A program made the position numbers and the translations under genes. DNA of 64,000 nucleotides. Source: Anthostomella pinea (lineage: Eukaryota > Ascomycota > Sordariomycetes > Xylariales > Xylariaceae). This document shows, one piece after another, positions 62,163 through 64,000 of the stretch (position 1 is the stretch's first letter; each line of letters opens with the position of its first letter). Where the stretch lies: positions 682,001-746,000 of the forward strand of contig CAUWAG010000006.1 in NCBI GenBank assembly GCA_963556695.1, given 5' to 3'. The notes under the pieces were generated by a model. The model was not told where the DNA came from. It did not search any database and worked only from the letters and a program-made list of their open reading frames with translations.

Positions 62163-62445
62163 TGTAAGCAGTCGGGTGGCTCACAGGTGTGCTGTAGCAC
62201 GCTTCTAGGGGTGACAAGGCTGACAAGGCTGACAGCAGCACTGAAAGGAAGGAACAGCCTAGAAGCGGGCTTTGAGCTTTAGTGTATCTGGGATAAGGGA
62301 TCTTTACCCTCCGGATCAAAGGCTGGGCATTGCTTTGAAGTTGGTATGTGTATTAGTACCTGAACAGGTCCCAAGACCCAAGGGTAGATCTGCACCAAGA
62401 ATGTAAGCAACATGATGACCTGAACCACTGAACCGATCTTTTCCA
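62163..62445 (+). mobile_element. Putative solo LTR (TGTAAGCAG family), right copy
   Basis: A 283-bp unit from TGTAAGCAGTCGGG to TCTTTTCCA, flanked by TATAT on both sides. The partner of 20400-20683 within the inverted duplication. Confidence 0.5.
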
Positions 62446-62543
62446 TATATATTAAATAATTATTATTTTATACTTATATTTAAAAAACATTATAAAAACA
62501 ATTTCTTAATCATAATAATATATTTAAATCTTTTAATTACATA

Positions 62544-64000
62544 ATATAGATGACAAGCGAGCGACAATTATAAGCGAACAGCAACTTTTCCCCAACCTTC
62601 TAAACAACATGTCAAATAACTCGACCACAACGCATTTAATTCTATCTAATCAATTGGATTCTTTTTCTTCAGACGTTTCTATCTCTATTGTACAAGTTCG
62701 CGCATTATGGCTAGTGTTGCCGCAAACTCCACAACGTCGCTCACGCCCTGCCGCCCTCATCAGACAATGACTACCTTCACCCATTTCTTGTCTTGCCAGC
62801 TCATTATTATTCTTTATAGCCTGGAGATCTACTGTATCTTTAACAGAAAGTATTCCTCTTTTTACTAGATATTTGTTTTTTGTCCTCTGACGTTTACTTA
62901 ATAGGTGATTGGCCTCCTCTAGCTCGCGGACCCAGGAATCAACCAAAGCAACCTTGTGCATAAGACCGTATATAACCTTTGAAAATAAGCTCAACGTATC
63001 AATTATTGATGTAGGTGAGCTTCCCTGGTGGTTTCTGACTCGATATCGGATATAACCGACTGGTTTACCGCTTCGTTGATGGTGGTATGTGTCTTTGAAG
63101 TCCAAGTAGTGGGTGGCAGATTGGGGTCTGGCGACGGTGTTTATACGACAGCGACAGCATCCAGCTTCAAAATGACACTTTCTGGGTCGAAAGGAACAAG
63201 CCCAGTGGCATTGAAACCTGCTCGAATATCTCCTGATGTCATAACAGCGTTGTGTGCTTTGCAAAACGCTGCAAGGAAGTCCTCTTTCAAAACGTGTGTT
63301 ATATGACGCCGGATGAGATCCTCAATCATGCGACCGTACGCTCGTTTGAGCAGGCTAAAACAACTGACATCTAAAGGCTAGAGCCTGTGTGACAAGTGGA
63401 CAGGCATACAAAGGGTAATAATGCTGTTGTTCTAACAATAATTCTCAAAGATCTGGGAATGGTGGCTTTCGTGGCCATCTAGGATAAGGAGGTATTTACT
63501 GGCAGTCATACGCGGTCTGGTATACTTGTCAAAATGCCAAATCCATTCCAACCAAATCTCGTTCGTAGTCCAATCGTTATTGGACACAGCCACCTTCCAA
63601 TCGCGTGGTAATGTTGTGTCGCAATACTATGACGCGAGGTAGGTTTTGCCCTGTAGAATGATGAACGGCGGGACCACTTAACCATTAGCATTGACAGCAG
63701 AAATTGCTGTAGACCATTCCCTGTTGTCTTGCTGAGCTTGTCTAGGCCTACCACGTCTTTTGGCACTTATAATGACCATGCCGGACCCAATAATACCCAT
63801 CATAAACCCAGTCTTGTTGAAGTTATAGATATCCGCGTCTTGGATACCATGTTTTGTAATTGCCGCTGCAACTTGGCAAAACCACGCGTGATACACGTCT
63901 GGATCTTTATTCAAGACCCTCTGGTAGTCCATCCTCCAATAAAAACGCGTCCGGAGGCCTGGTGTGCGTTTAATGAAATTCCGCGTTTAGTTCTTTCCAA
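62544..64000 (-). mobile_element. Fot1/pogo-type transposon, copy 3, cut by the window edge
   Basis: Inverted duplicate of copy 1, starting after a TA at 62542-62543 with ATATAGATGACAAGCGAG. Only about 1.46 kb lies in the window, and the transposase start is beyond the edge. Confidence 0.88.
62650..64000 (-). pseudogene. Pogo-type transposase, copy 3 (partial, inactivated)
   Basis: Carries the same stops, the same Asp-to-Asn change in the first catalytic motif, the same frame break, and the same C-terminal zinc knuckle as copy 1. The C-terminal 204 codons downstream of the frame break are identical in translation. Confidence 0.85.

Overview
The window looks like a chromosome segment of a filamentous ascomycete, most likely a Sordariomycete. 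The evidence is short 50-150 nt GT-AG introns with CTAAC/CTGAC-type branch points, fungal-only families (RfeG, BYS1-like, WSC, HET, DUF6604), and sharp alternation between GC-balanced gene islands and very AT-rich blocks. Transposons in the AT-rich blocks carry C-to-T / G-to-A decay of the kind made by repeat-induced point mutation (RIP). The species cannot be named from this sequence.

Layout. 1-15.2 kb is a conserved housekeeping island: the 3' end of DNA polymerase eta, an RfeG-like protein with four exons, and a seven-exon importin-beta (Sxm1/Nmd5, importin-7/8 type). 15.2-34.7 kb is an AT-rich repeat block. It holds two Fot1/pogo-type DNA transposons (18.4-20.3 kb, and 23.5-25.8 kb on the minus strand), five solo LTRs of one ~203-bp family, several other solo LTRs with target-site duplications, a 9-bp minisatellite, and what appears to be a RIP-destroyed LTR retrotransposon (about 26.84-34.74 kb). 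34.7-53.2 kb is a second gene island with lineage-specific or surface/interaction genes: a single-pass membrane protein, an unknown charged protein, an F-box-like gene broken by a SINE-like insertion, a BYS1/thaumatin-like secreted protein, a four-WSC-domain secreted protein, a BRCT protein, a HET-domain gene with a damaged 5' splice site, and a DUF6604 gene with three frameshifts. 53.2-57.5 kb is another AT-rich block with a sixth copy of the solo LTR and an 89-bp MITE of the pogo family. 57.5-59.9 kb is a small island with a tiny Cys-containing ORF and an APH-like kinase. From 59.9 kb the sequence is repeats again. 61.8-64.0 kb is a near-identical inverted copy of 18.8-21.1 kb, joined to a 618-bp AAAT tract.

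How it fits together. The first island is ordinary core genome. The later islands match the 'two-speed' compartment seen in many ascomycetes: secreted and allorecognition-type genes next to AT-rich transposon graveyards, several of them visibly decaying. The main points of interest are the short solo LTRs that kept normal base composition inside heavily mutated DNA, the inverted duplication whose homology stops in a tetranucleotide repeat, the HET gene with an apparent GT-to-GA donor mutation, and the F-box gene split by a 165-bp A-tailed insertion flanked by a 15-bp duplication.
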